Notes: generated by a model from the sequence alone, not told the origin. A DNA stretch of 42,574 bases from Candidatus Gottesmanbacteria bacterium RIFCSPHIGHO2_01_FULL_46_14 (GCA_001780895.1 MFJJ01000048.1:1-42574), one strand, 5' to 3'; positions 7,994-16,168 are shown, counted from the stretch's first letter. A program made the numbers and translations.

Positions 7994-8064
7994 TGTCATC
8001 CCGGCCACCGAGCCGGGATCCAGGGCAGAAAGTGCATGGATTCCGGGTCAAGCCCGGAATGACA
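7994..8064. repeat. 71-bp palindromic repeat between gatC and gatA
   Basis: It has the same plan as the copy in murT: TGTCAT, hairpin ATCCCGGC/GCCGGGAT, a spacer, hairpin ATTCCGGG/CCCGGAAT, ATGACA. The repeat occupies nearly the whole gatC-gatA gap and could form strong RNA hairpins in the transcript. Confidence 0.85.
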
Positions 8065-8074
8065 AAACGAAAAT

Positions 8075-9520
8075 ATGGATATTTTTGCACTCACGATTGA
8101 GCAAGCTCTAGAGGGCTATCGAGCAAAAAAATTTACCGCTGTTGATGTGGTGAAGACGTGTCTCGAAAATGTTAGGAAATATAACAAAGAGTATAACGTT
8201 TTACTAACGGTTCGAGATGAAGATGAACTGATCAAAGAAGCAAAAAGCGTTGACTACTCAAAACCGCTTGCCGGAATCCCGGTGGTTCTCAAAGACCTTT
8301 TTTCAACGAACTTACTGCGTACAACCGGTGGCGCCAAAATTATCGATACGTACGTACCGCGCTATGACGCAACAGTTGTTCGAAAATTAAAGGAATCCGG
8401 TGCAATTATTATCGGCAAAGCCAACGAAGATGCGTGGGGACATGGGAGTAGTGGGGAAAATTCGGATTTCGGCCCGACACGCAACGCTTATAATAAAAAT
8501 CACGTGGCAGGGGGATCATCGAGCGGTTCGGGAGTTGCGGTCGCCTTAGGAATGTGTCTTTTTGGAACGGGCACCGATACCGGAGGCTCAATTCGGATGC
8601 CGGCAGCATACAATAATCTGGTGGGCCTCAAACCCACATACGGTCGGGTATCACGGTACGGTATTTTAGCCATGGCATCGTCACTTGATACAATTGGTCA
8701 TGTAACTAAAACTGTCGGAGATAACGCACTGGTTCTTTCGATAACTGCAGGAAAAGATCCACTTGACGCGACGACCGACACGCAACCCGTTGCCCGCGCG
8801 TCTTTTAAGCGATCTGATTTGAAGGGATTAAAAATAGGAGTTTCTCCGGAATATCTTGCAATTGGCAAACAGGCAACGCCCGGTATGGACGAGAAACTTG
8901 AAGCAGTTACAGAAACAGCTCTCAAGGAACTAGAAAAACTCGGAGCGACCATTGTTACGGTTAATTTGCCAAATACCCAGCCTGCGTTGGCAACCTATTA
9001 CGTGCTCGTCCCCAGTGAAATTTCTTCAAACCTCGGGCGATACGACGGAGTACGGTTCGGACATACGCGGGAAACATTCGGTGGGGAAGCGAAACGCCGG
9101 ATGATGATTGGCACATACGCTCTGTCTTCCGGCTATTACGATGCCTACTATAAGACCGGACAAAAAGTGCGAACGCTCGTTCGAACTGATTTTACCAAAG
9201 CATTCGAGTCCGTTGACGCGATATTTGCTCCGGTCTCTCCATACCCGGCGCCAAAAATCGGAGATTTTTCCCAGGACCCACTCGCAGTATACCTATCAGA
9301 TATATATACCGTACCCATTAATTTAGCAGGAGTGGCAGCATTGGGACTACCGGCCGGTTTTATCGGTGATCTCCCTGTGGGCATTCAACTCATCGGTCCG
9401 CAGTGGAGTGAAGAAAGGCTTTATGAGATTGGCTTTGCGTACGAACAGGAAACACAGTGGTATAAACGGAAACCAAACATAGAAGGATCGCATCCTTCCG
9501 AAGCGCATGGATACATTTAA
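8075..9520 (+). CDS. gatA: Asp/Glu-tRNA amidotransferase subunit A (amidase)
   Basis: The 481-residue amidase-signature protein has the full Ser-cisSer-Lys triad: K73 (GIPVVLKDLF), S148 (AGGSSSGSG) and nucleophile S172 (GTDTGGSIRMPA). GatA hydrolyses glutamine and passes ammonia through a channel to GatB, where misacylated tRNA is amidated. The start ATG 8075 is 10 bp after the palindromic repeat, and no strong Shine-Dalgarno site is seen. The 3' end overlaps gatB by 14 bp. Length is normal for the family. Confidence 0.96.
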   Translation: MDIFALTIEQALEGYRAKKFTAVDVVKTCLENVRKYNKEYNVLLTVRDEDELIKEAKSVDYSKPLAGIPVVLKDLFSTNLLRTTGGAKIIDTYVPRYDATVVRKLKESGAIIIGKANEDAWGHGSSGENSDFGPTRNAYNKNHVAGGSSSGSGVAVALGMCLFGTGTDTGGSIRMPAAYNNLVGLKPTYGRVSRYGILAMASSLDTIGHVTKTVGDNALVLSITAGKDPLDATTDTQPVARASFKRSDLKGLKIGVSPEYLAIGKQATPGMDEKLEAVTETALKELEKLGATIVTVNLPNTQPALATYYVLVPSEISSNLGRYDGVRFGHTRETFGGEAKRRMMIGTYALSSGYYDAYYKTGQKVRTLVRTDFTKAFESVDAIFAPVSPYPAPKIGDFSQDPLAVYLSDIYTVPINLAGVAALGLPAGFIGDLPVGIQLIGPQWSEERLYEIGFAYEQETQWYKRKPNIEGSHPSEAHGYI

Positions 9521-10745
9521 ACCGATCATCGGCCTTGAGGTGCATGTAGAATTGGCAACGGCCTCCAAGATGTTTTGCGGCTGCCCCGCAGATCACTTTG
9601 GCAAAGAACCCAATACGCAAACATGTCCAGTATGTCTAGGGTTGCCAGGGGCGCTTCCGGTCCCAAACAAAAAAGCAGTTGAGTGGACAATCATGCTGGG
9701 GCTTGCTTTGGGATGCACGGTCAATGAAGAGTCCAAATTTGACCGAAAGCACTATTTTTACCCTGATCTTCCTAAGGGTTATCAAATATCCCAATATGAC
9801 CAACCGTTGTGCATCGATGGAAAACTTGGGGACATCAGAATACAACGTGTGCATTTAGAAGAAGATACTGGCAAGCTCCAACATGCGGTCGGAGTAAGTC
9901 TCGTCGACTTTAACAGAAGTGGGGTGCCCTTGGTTGAAGTGGTCACCGAGCCGGATTTTCGATCCATTGAAGAGGTCGACGTCTATGTTAAAAAACTCCA
10001 ACAGATCATTCGCTATCTTGGTATTTCCGGTGCGGACATGGAAAAAGGAACCATGCGTATTGAACCTTCGATTTCTCTTTCAACCGACGGGAAAATTCCA
10101 AATTATCGCGTTGAGCTTAAGAATGTCAACTCCTTTCGTTTCGTCCGCAAGGCCCTGGAGTATGAAATAGCTCGTCAACAAAGAGAGGGCCACATACAAC
10201 AAACTCGCGGGTGGAGTGAAGACAAAAACGCAACGGTAGTCCAGCGGGAGAAGGAAGAGGCACATGATTATCGCTACTTTCCTGAACCCGATATCCCACC
10301 CATGCGGTGGTCCGGACGTCAAATATCAGATATCAGAAGTCAGATAGGGGAACTACCGGATGAGAAAAAAGAAAGATTTATGAAAAAATATGGACTTTCC
10401 GACTATGATGCAACACAGCTGACAGAAACTCGACAGCGGGCGGAGTTTTTTGAAGAAGTAGCCAAAGAAGGAACACCAAAGGCGATTGCTAATATACTCA
10501 TCAATAAAAAAGTAACAACAAAAGAAGAATTGATGAAATTTCTTCAAAACGCTCCTTCTATTTCCGCCGATGAGCTCCAAGAAACAGTTGAGAGAATTCT
10601 CAAAGAAAACCCAAAAGCGATCGAGGATTACAGAAACGGCAAAGAGCAGGCGCTCATGTTTCTCGTAGGACAAGCTCTGAGACAGTTGAAAGGAAAAGGA
10701 GATGCTCAAGGTATATCTGCTATAATCAGGCGCTTGATAGTGTAG
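9507..10745 (+). CDS. gatB: Asp/Glu-tRNA amidotransferase subunit B (shortened)
   Basis: The 412-residue protein has the GatB kinase-like core (IGLEVHVEL, zinc cysteines in CGCPADHF and CPVCLGLPG, YFYPDLPKGYQISQY, EDTGKLQH, DFNRSGVPLVEVVTEPD, YFPEPDIPP) that phosphorylates the tRNA-bound Glu or Asp before amidation. The tail ends in KENPKAIEDYRNGKEQALMFLVGQALR, the YqeY-like domain that grips tRNA. It is about 60 residues shorter than the usual 475. The gap lies in the helical region after TPKAIANILINKK, where the normal central helices are missing. Frame and flanks are intact, so this looks like a lineage feature rather than damage. A possible -10 box (TATAAT, 10721-10726) near its end may serve the next gene. 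Confidence 0.95.
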   Translation: MDTFKPIIGLEVHVELATASKMFCGCPADHFGKEPNTQTCPVCLGLPGALPVPNKKAVEWTIMLGLALGCTVNEESKFDRKHYFYPDLPKGYQISQYDQPLCIDGKLGDIRIQRVHLEEDTGKLQHAVGVSLVDFNRSGVPLVEVVTEPDFRSIEEVDVYVKKLQQIIRYLGISGADMEKGTMRIEPSISLSTDGKIPNYRVELKNVNSFRFVRKALEYEIARQQREGHIQQTRGWSEDKNATVVQREKEEAHDYRYFPEPDIPPMRWSGRQISDIRSQIGELPDEKKERFMKKYGLSDYDATQLTETRQRAEFFEEVAKEGTPKAIANILINKKVTTKEELMKFLQNAPSISADELQETVERILKENPKAIEDYRNGKEQALMFLVGQALRQLKGKGDAQGISAIIRRLIV

Positions 10746-10782
10746 GTAGTATTATTTTCTGTCCGGATTGGAGGTATCAATT

Positions 10783-11025
10783 ATGACTAGTGGTGAAAGT
10801 TTAGCAGAGAGTCTTCTGAAGGCTTACGGACAAGTGATATATGTTGAAGGTTTAGGCCAAGATTTTGAAGCAAGAGGAGCAGGTACTGATGGATTTACAC
10901 TTTTACATAAACGTTGCTGGAGAGTGGTAGGGCGTTTTGGAGAACAAGCGCAATCTGATGCAATAGCTGCTGCGCAAAAGGGTCACGAGTGTCCAGCACT
11001 AAGCAGCGGAGCAGGAGTTGAATAA
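10783..11025 (+). CDS. Small hypothetical protein upstream of the dnaE remnant
   Basis: The 80-residue protein is not one I recognise. It begins MTSGESLAESLLKAYGQ, has a glycine-rich middle, one tryptophan region (HKRCWRVVGRFGEQ) and two cysteines, with no membrane helix or signal peptide. ATG 10783 is well placed 7 bp after GGAGG. Its stop (TAA) shares a base with the ATG of the dnaE remnant, so it was once translationally coupled to the old dnaE. Confidence 0.6.
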   Translation: MTSGESLAESLLKAYGQVIYVEGLGQDFEARGAGTDGFTLLHKRCWRVVGRFGEQAQSDAIAAAQKGHECPALSSGAGVE

Positions 11026-11111
11026 TGTCAGATTTTGTCCACCTTCATACGCATAGCGAGTATTCCCTGCTTGACTCCGTGTCAGGGTTCCACCCTGCCA
11101 TAGGAGCGTAA
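11025..11111 (+). pseudogene. 5' remnant of dnaE (17 codons), cut by the RAYT element
   Basis: The frame reads MSDFVHLHTHSEYSLLD and then runs into the left hairpin of the transposase element, stopping at 11111. It matches the start of the intact dnaE at 11852 in 16 of 17 residues. The DNA differs at 8 of 51 positions, 6 of them silent. It is therefore a diverged copy kept under protein-level selection for a time, not a fresh duplication. The ATG overlaps the stop of the upstream 80-residue gene. Confidence 0.85.
11081..11100. repeat. REP-like hairpin at the RAYT 3' end
   Basis: The core CAGGGTTCCACCCTG has arms CAGGGT/ACCCTG. It supplies the last codons (GRVEP) and the stop codon of the transposase gene on the minus strand and marks the break point in the dnaE remnant. 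Confidence 0.8.
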
Positions 11112-11783
11112 CAAGGCGCTAGCTTTTTGTACACGCTCTTCAACTTCATCTTCTTCATTTTCCGGTTCAAGAGTGATAAAGGAGAAATCAGATGGAGTTT
11201 CCTCCTTAGTATTGTCAACAAATTCCTGATAATTTTTTTCGCGACTCATACGTTTGCTTTCGAAAAATTCAAGTAGGAGATGAGTATCTAGCCAGTCGGT
11301 TTTGCGTTTACTAAGATAGTCATAATAGCTGCTGTAAGGGTACGTTTGAAAATCAGGAGGGTTTCGATGGATGTAACGCGAAACCCAAAGCAAATACTTT
11401 TCATCCCTAATATCAGTTGCTTTAAAAACGCCCTGGAACAAGGAGCCCACGCGCCGGTATTTTTTATTGAAATACATGGAATACGAAGTTGACAGTGAAC
11501 GGATAAATTCTGTCAATCCGGAAATAGTTTTTTGGCGCAAGAGAAGATGGTAATGATTAGGCATGAGGCAATAGGCCATTAAATCTATTTTGTCATGGAA
11601 TTTTTTCCGCCTGTTCCGTGGCAGGGTTCCACCCTGTATGGGAGAAAGAGCAGTTTTTAAGAAGTGGAAGAAAGCAAGATGGTCGTCTCGATCGAGAAAA
11701 ATGTTTCGTTTTTCCACACCCCGGTTGTATACATGATAAAATGCATTTTCGTAGTAAATTTTTCTCGAGTTTTTCTGCGGCAT
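11082..11783 (-). CDS. REP-associated tyrosine transposase (Y1_Tnp/IS200-like)
   Basis: The 233-residue protein has the RAYT signature: an opening KIYYENAFYHVYNRGVEKRNIF, the HUH metal motif PNHYHLLL, GSLFQGVFKATDI, and the catalytic tyrosine in SRYIHRNP. These enzymes nick single-stranded DNA at REP hairpins. I chose ATG 11783 (MPQKNSRK) because the family starts there; an extension to 11819 would be only the translation of the flanking hairpin. The C-terminal acidic tail (EPENEEDEVEERVQK) ends inside the left hairpin. The gene is opposite in strand to its neighbours and appears intact, so it could be active. Confidence 0.9.
   Translation of the reverse strand: MPQKNSRKIYYENAFYHVYNRGVEKRNIFLDRDDHLAFFHFLKTALSPIQGGTLPRNRRKKFHDKIDLMAYCLMPNHYHLLLRQKTISGLTEFIRSLSTSYSMYFNKKYRRVGSLFQGVFKATDIRDEKYLLWVSRYIHRNPPDFQTYPYSSYYDYLSKRKTDWLDTHLLLEFFESKRMSREKNYQEFVDNTKEETPSDFSFITLEPENEEDEVEERVQKASALLRSYGRVEP
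11620..11637. repeat. REP-like hairpin inside the RAYT coding sequence
   Basis: The sequence GGCAGGGTTCCACCCTG is identical over 17 bases to the copies at 6555 and 11799. On the minus strand it encodes IQGGTLPR in a loop ahead of RRKKFHDKIDLMAYC, and the frame remains open. Confidence 0.8.
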
Positions 11784-11798
11784 GCATGTAGCGTACAT

Positions 11799-11816
11799 GG
11801 CAGGGTTCCACCCTGT
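11799..11816. repeat. REP-like hairpin at the RAYT 5' end
   Basis: The sequence GGCAGGGTTCCACCCTG is followed by T, 15 bp upstream of the transposase ATG. The promoter of the intact dnaE follows directly (TATACT at 11829). Confidence 0.8.
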
Positions 11817-11828
11817 CAAACTTTGCGT

Positions 11829-11834
11829 TATACT
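11829..11834 (+). promoter_or_regulatory. -10 box (TATACT) for intact dnaE
   Basis: TATACT lies 17 bp before the dnaE ATG, just beyond the right RAYT hairpin, which gives a leader of about 10 bases without a Shine-Dalgarno site. The intact dnaE therefore carries its own promoter, unlike the remnant that was coupled to the upstream gene. Confidence 0.45.
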
Positions 11835-11851
11835 TAAGCAGACCTAATTCT

Positions 11852-14800
11852 ATGGCTGATTTTGTCCACCTACATACCCACAGCGAGTATTCGCTGCTCG
11901 ATGGTTTGGGGAAGCTTGATAAACTCATTGATCGGGCAAAGTCCTTTGATATGGACGCGCTTGCCATCACCGATCACGGAGCCATGTACGGGAGTTTTAA
12001 GTTTTATTTGAAAGCGATTGCAGCCGGAATAAAACCTATTATCGGTGTGGAGACCTACGTTGCCAAACGGAGTAGATTCGACAAAGAAGCAAAAGTAGAT
12101 ACGGATCCCTACCATCTCGTACTACTTGCTAAAAATGAAGTGGGCTATAAGAATCTCATGAAGCTCGTGACGCATGCGCACCTGGAAGGTTATTACTACC
12201 GCCCGCGGATTGATTGGGAACTCTTGCAGCAGCATGCAGACGGGCTCATTTGTCTTTCCGCGTGTCTCCAAGGCCAGGTGTCGAACCTGTTGCGCAATAA
12301 TCAGGACAACGAAGCCGAAACAGTGGCGCGTCAGTATGCCCAGCTTTTTGGTCCGGATCATTATTATATTGAACTTCAGCGCCATCCGGCAATTGCCGAT
12401 TGTGACGTCGTCAACGAAAAGCTCGTGGCGCTTGCCCGCAAACTGGGACTCCCGCTGGTTGCAACCAACGATATTCATTATGTGGATGCTGATGATGCCG
12501 AAGCGCAGGAAATTTTGTTGTGTGTTCAAACCCAGCACACCATACTCGAGAAAAACCGGCCACTTACGATGATTGATTCCCCGGATTTTTATATGCGCTC
12601 TCCCCGGGAGATGCAGGAATTATTTGTTCAATACCCCGAGGCCATAGAAAACACGGTTAAAATTGCCGCGATGTGTAATCTCACGCTCTCGGTAGGTAAA
12701 TGGATTCTTCCCAACTATCCATTGGAAGCCGGCGTCACCCCGGAAGCGTACCTCAAAAAATTGGTGGAAGAGCGAACTCCTGCTCGATACAAAAAACTCG
12801 ATGATGAGGCTGAAAAACGGATTGCCTATGAACTCGATATTATTTGTACCAAAGGGTATGCCACCTATTTTTTGATAGTACAGGATTTTGTCAACTGGGC
12901 CAAGAGTCAGGGTATTTCGGTGGGGCCCGGGCGGGGATCGGCAGCCGGATCGATGGTGACGTATATTCTGGGAATAACCGGTCTTGATCCGCTCTACTTT
13001 AATCTTCCGTTTGAGCGATTTTTAAACCCCTTCCGGCCCTCTGCGCCTGATATAGATCTCGATTTTGCCGATGACAGGAGAGACGAAGTCATCGCCTATG
13101 TGACGAAGCGGTTCGGAGAGGATAAAGTGGCCCAGATCGTCACGTTTGGAACGATGGAGGCCCGCGGCGCCGTCCGCGACGCTGGTCGGGCTCTCGGTAT
13201 GCCCTATGCTGCTCCTGATCGCATTTCCAAAATGATTCCGCCGGGGTTTCAGGGAGGCGCGATGACGATAGAAAAAGCACTGGACCAATCGCCGGAACTT
13301 GCCCGTGCATATCAAACCGAACCCGAGACCAAGCGACTTCTCGACGTCGCGACGAAACTCGAAGGTGTTGCGCGCCACTCATCGGTGCATGCGGCAGGTG
13401 TCGTTATTGCAGATAAGCCCCTTGTTGAATACACACCGCTTCAGCGGGAGTCCAAAGGAGACCGGATTGTTACCCAATATGACATGTACACCGTCGGAGA
13501 AGACGGCGTGGGGCTTCTCAAAATGGACTTTTTGGGACTACGCAATTTGACGATCATGTCCCAGGCGCTTGCTTTTATTAAAAAAGTCAGAGGAGTTACC
13601 ATTGATCTCGATACTATTGCCCTCGACGACAAAAAAACATACGAACTCCTGAGCAGTGGGGAAACCACGGGGATATTTCAGCTTGAATCAAGCGGGATGC
13701 GCCGGTATATAAAGGATCTTCGGCCGACCTCGATTTTTGATGTCATGGCGATGGTTGCATTATTTCGACCAGGTCCCATGCAGGTTATTCCTGAGTTTAT
13801 ACGGCGAAAACAGAATCCTGAATACGTCACCTATCCCGATCCGAGGCTTAAAGATGTCCTCAGGCAATCCTACGGCATCATCTGTTATCAAGACGATGTG
13901 CTTTTAACCGCGATTACCGTGGCCGGCTATTCATGGGGGGATGCCGATAAACTTCGAAAAGCAGTCGGCAAAAAAATTCCGTCGGAAATGAAAAAGCAAA
14001 AAGAGAAATTTATTGACGGATGCGTCAAAAACGGGCTCACCAAATCTAAGGCAGAACACCTATTCACACTTATTGAGCCGTTTGCCGGGTACGGATTTAA
14101 TAAAGCTCATGCCGCCTGTTATGCGATGATTGCCTATCAGACGGGATATCTCAAAGCCAACTTTCAAGTGGAGTTTATGACCGCAGTACTGGCGGCTGAA
14201 TCCCGCTCCAATACCGGGACGGCACGTGACGAAAAGATCGGCGCAATCGTTAACGAGTGTCGCCGTATAAACCTGACGCTCCTTCCTCCGGATATCAACC
14301 GCTCCGGCGTTGAGTTTGAAATTGAAGCAGGCGCAATTCGTTTTGGACTGTCGGCGATTAAAAATGTCGGAACAAGCGCCATTGAAAGTATTATCGCTGC
14401 CCGCCAAAGTGGCGGGTTTACGAGTTTGTCCGACGTCATCAATCGTGTTGATATATCAAAGGCAAATCGAAAAACATTTGAAAGCATGATTAAGGCAGGT
14501 GCATTTGATCAGTTCGGCAATCGCGCCTCCCAACTTGCGGCTCTGCCTACCATGCTCGAACAAATTCATAAGCTCCGCAGGTCAACGGCAGCGGGGCAAG
14601 TAGGGTTATTTGACGGGAGCGGCGAGCAATCCGTATTTGAGAACCCCTTACCAAATATCGAGGAATTGTCTCCCGGGGAGCGTTTATCCTTTGAAAAAGA
14701 ACTCCTTGGATTTTATTTGACCGCCCATCCTCTCCAGCCGGTGCTGGATCAACTTGATCGACTCAACGCAACCAAAATCGAGCACATCACAAAAGATCGG

Positions 14801-15055
14801 GTTGGAGAAAAAGTAGTGCTTGGGGGCATCGTTACGACGGTCAAGCGGATTGTTACCAAGTCAACTAACCAGGAGATGGCATTCGTGCGGCTCGAAGATC
14901 TATCTGGTACGATTGAGATTATTATATTTCCAAAAATTTATGCCCGTACGCTCAATTTTTGGAATAAAGATATGATTATTGTCGTCTCCGGCCGTATTGA
15001 CGAAAAAGAAGATAGACTTCTTATTCTGGTTGACGAAGCGAGAAGTTTGCTTTAG
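11852..15055 (+). CDS. dnaE: DNA polymerase III alpha subunit
   Basis: The 1067-residue replicative polymerase has, in order: an N-terminal PHP domain with intact metal residues (HLHTHSEYS, ITDHG, so proofreading is possible), the C-family palm with SVGPGRGSAAGS, catalytic D400 and D402 in PDIDLDFADDRR and a third aspartate in KMDFLGLRN, fingers, and helix-hairpin-helix. A clamp-binding motif QVGLF starts at residue 916, and an OB fold (VVLGGIVTTVKRIV...FVRLEDLSGTIEIIIF) ends the protein. It is about 90 residues shorter than the E. coli protein and lacks an obvious tau-binding tail. It is preceded by a truncated second copy of its own 5' end and a transposase, so its 5' part may be of foreign origin. 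Confidence 0.97.
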   Translation: MADFVHLHTHSEYSLLDGLGKLDKLIDRAKSFDMDALAITDHGAMYGSFKFYLKAIAAGIKPIIGVETYVAKRSRFDKEAKVDTDPYHLVLLAKNEVGYKNLMKLVTHAHLEGYYYRPRIDWELLQQHADGLICLSACLQGQVSNLLRNNQDNEAETVARQYAQLFGPDHYYIELQRHPAIADCDVVNEKLVALARKLGLPLVATNDIHYVDADDAEAQEILLCVQTQHTILEKNRPLTMIDSPDFYMRSPREMQELFVQYPEAIENTVKIAAMCNLTLSVGKWILPNYPLEAGVTPEAYLKKLVEERTPARYKKLDDEAEKRIAYELDIICTKGYATYFLIVQDFVNWAKSQGISVGPGRGSAAGSMVTYILGITGLDPLYFNLPFERFLNPFRPSAPDIDLDFADDRRDEVIAYVTKRFGEDKVAQIVTFGTMEARGAVRDAGRALGMPYAAPDRISKMIPPGFQGGAMTIEKALDQSPELARAYQTEPETKRLLDVATKLEGVARHSSVHAAGVVIADKPLVEYTPLQRESKGDRIVTQYDMYTVGEDGVGLLKMDFLGLRNLTIMSQALAFIKKVRGVTIDLDTIALDDKKTYELLSSGETTGIFQLESSGMRRYIKDLRPTSIFDVMAMVALFRPGPMQVIPEFIRRKQNPEYVTYPDPRLKDVLRQSYGIICYQDDVLLTAITVAGYSWGDADKLRKAVGKKIPSEMKKQKEKFIDGCVKNGLTKSKAEHLFTLIEPFAGYGFNKAHAACYAMIAYQTGYLKANFQVEFMTAVLAAESRSNTGTARDEKIGAIVNECRRINLTLLPPDINRSGVEFEIEAGAIRFGLSAIKNVGTSAIESIIAARQSGGFTSLSDVINRVDISKANRKTFESMIKAGAFDQFGNRASQLAALPTMLEQIHKLRRSTAAGQVGLFDGSGEQSVFENPLPNIEELSPGERLSFEKELLGFYLTAHPLQPVLDQLDRLNATKIEHITKDRVGEKVVLGGIVTTVKRIVTKSTNQEMAFVRLEDLSGTIEIIIFPKIYARTLNFWNKDMIIVVSGRIDEKEDRLLILVDEARSLL

Positions 15056-15091
15056 AATAAGTTTGAAACGCGAAAGAAAGGATAGGGAGCG

Positions 15092-15391
15092 ATGCAACAT
15101 TCCAAACGCACCGAAAAATTTAACCTGGTGCTTGAAGATGGTATTGCGGGAACCCATCCAAGAACGTCTCAGAAGAGCCGAGGAACAAGTAGTTCGTGGT
15201 ATTATTTTGGGTTAGTCGGTCAAATAGGGTTTAGTATTGCGGTTCCTATCGCAGGAGGCGCGATCGGTGGTTCTTTTATTGACCAGTACTTCCATACCTA
15301 TCCTCGGTGGACACTCGGGCTTCTGATGCTTGGGGTCGTTGTTTCAGTTGTCACATTTTATCAGACGATTAAGACGCTGTTAAAAAAATAA
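15092..15391 (+). CDS. AtpZ/AtpI-like membrane protein of the ATP synthase operon
   Basis: The 99-residue protein has a polar N-terminal 40 residues and two membrane helices (about 43-65 and 73-93: YFGLVGQIGFSIAVPIAGGAI and TLGLLMLGVVVSVVTFY). Position and form match the AtpZ/AtpI family (F0F1-ATPase subunit, putative), which helps c-ring assembly or Mg2+ handling. The start ATG is at 15092, with GGGAG 4 bp upstream. It opens the atp operon and ends 3 bp before atpB. Confidence 0.8.
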   Translation: MQHSKRTEKFNLVLEDGIAGTHPRTSQKSRGTSSSWYYFGLVGQIGFSIAVPIAGGAIGGSFIDQYFHTYPRWTLGLLMLGVVVSVVTFYQTIKTLLKK

Positions 15392-15394
15392 CCA

Positions 15395-16168
15395 ATGCCA
15401 CACATATCGCTTGCTGCCGAGAAGTTGTGGATTATCGGGGGAATATTGCCGATAACCAACGCACTCCTTACTACCTGGCTCGTCATGGCAATGCTTTTCC
15501 TGTTTGCCTACAGAGCGAGTTGCCGATTAACCCTGGTTCCTTCCACTATTCAGTCTCTTGCGGAAATGATTATCGGCGGGCTCTACGATTTTTTCCATGG
15601 CGTTATCGGGGATCATATCAAGCTGGTATTTCCCCTGATTGCATCACTATTCCTGTTTATTATTATTGCCAACTGGGTCGGTCTCCTGCCCGGTGTCGGG
15701 ACAATTGGGTTTTTTCACGGGGAGGCCGTGCCTGCCGGCAGGCAGGAGTTTACGCCTCTTCTTCGTGGAGCGACAGCCGATCTCAACACGACGCTCGCTC
15801 TGGCCATCGTTGCCGTCGGGGCCATCCAGTATTTTGGCTTTACGTCTCTGGGTGCCTCCTATGGGGGACGGTTTTTCGACATACGCAGTCCCATATATTT
15901 TTTTGTCGGACTCCTTGAACTCATTTCTGATGTTTCAAAAGTCGTTTCGTTTGCATTCCGGTTATTTGGCAATATATTTGCAGGAGAAGTGCTCTTGGCA
16001 GTCATGGCGTTTCTTATGCCCTTTATCGTTCCGTTGCCGTTTCTTATGTTAGAATTGTTTGTCGGATTTATTCAAGCACTCGTGTTTTCTATGTTGACTG
16101 CAGTATTTTTGAATGTGGCCGTAAGCCACGGGCAAGAAGGGAGTGAGGGGGTGAGTCATAATGGATGA
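15395..16168 (+). CDS. atpB: ATP synthase F0 subunit a
   Basis: The 257-residue membrane protein has about five or six helices. The essential arginine is in VSFAFRLFGNIFAGEVLL, and RGATADLNTTLALA is typical. Subunit a forms the proton half-channels next to the c-ring. Residues about 112-118 (VPAGRQ) are encoded by a perfect 16-bp palindrome that lengthens a loop between FFHGE and FTPLLRGATADLN. It overlaps atpE by 8 bp. Confidence 0.95.
   Translation: MPHISLAAEKLWIIGGILPITNALLTTWLVMAMLFLFAYRASCRLTLVPSTIQSLAEMIIGGLYDFFHGVIGDHIKLVFPLIASLFLFIIIANWVGLLPGVGTIGFFHGEAVPAGRQEFTPLLRGATADLNTTLALAIVAVGAIQYFGFTSLGASYGGRFFDIRSPIYFFVGLLELISDVSKVVSFAFRLFGNIFAGEVLLAVMAFLMPFIVPLPFLMLELFVGFIQALVFSMLTAVFLNVAVSHGQEGSEGVSHNG
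15729..15744. repeat. Perfect 16-bp palindrome inside atpB
   Basis: TGCCTGCCGGCAGGCA is its own reverse complement. It encodes part of the loop VPAGRQ in subunit a, in frame, where related proteins are shorter. It looks like a small mobile or recombination-generated repeat. No second copy was found in this window. Confidence 0.6.

Larger units (their letters stand above)
11081..11816 (-). mobile_element. RAYT (REP-associated tyrosine transposase) element
   Basis: A Y1-family transposase gene is flanked by near-identical hairpins: 11081-11100 at its 3' end and 11799-11816 at its 5' end. A third copy lies inside the gene. The ends match known RAYT organisation, where REP hairpins flank the transposase. 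It sits between a dnaE remnant and a complete dnaE. No target duplication is obvious. Confidence 0.8.

Noticed and set aside
10322-10348. Short tandem repeats (TATCAGA-like) in gatB
   Set aside because: They encode a segment (RQISDIRSQIGELPDEKK) of normal family length and fit, so they are probably coincidence or mild slippage.
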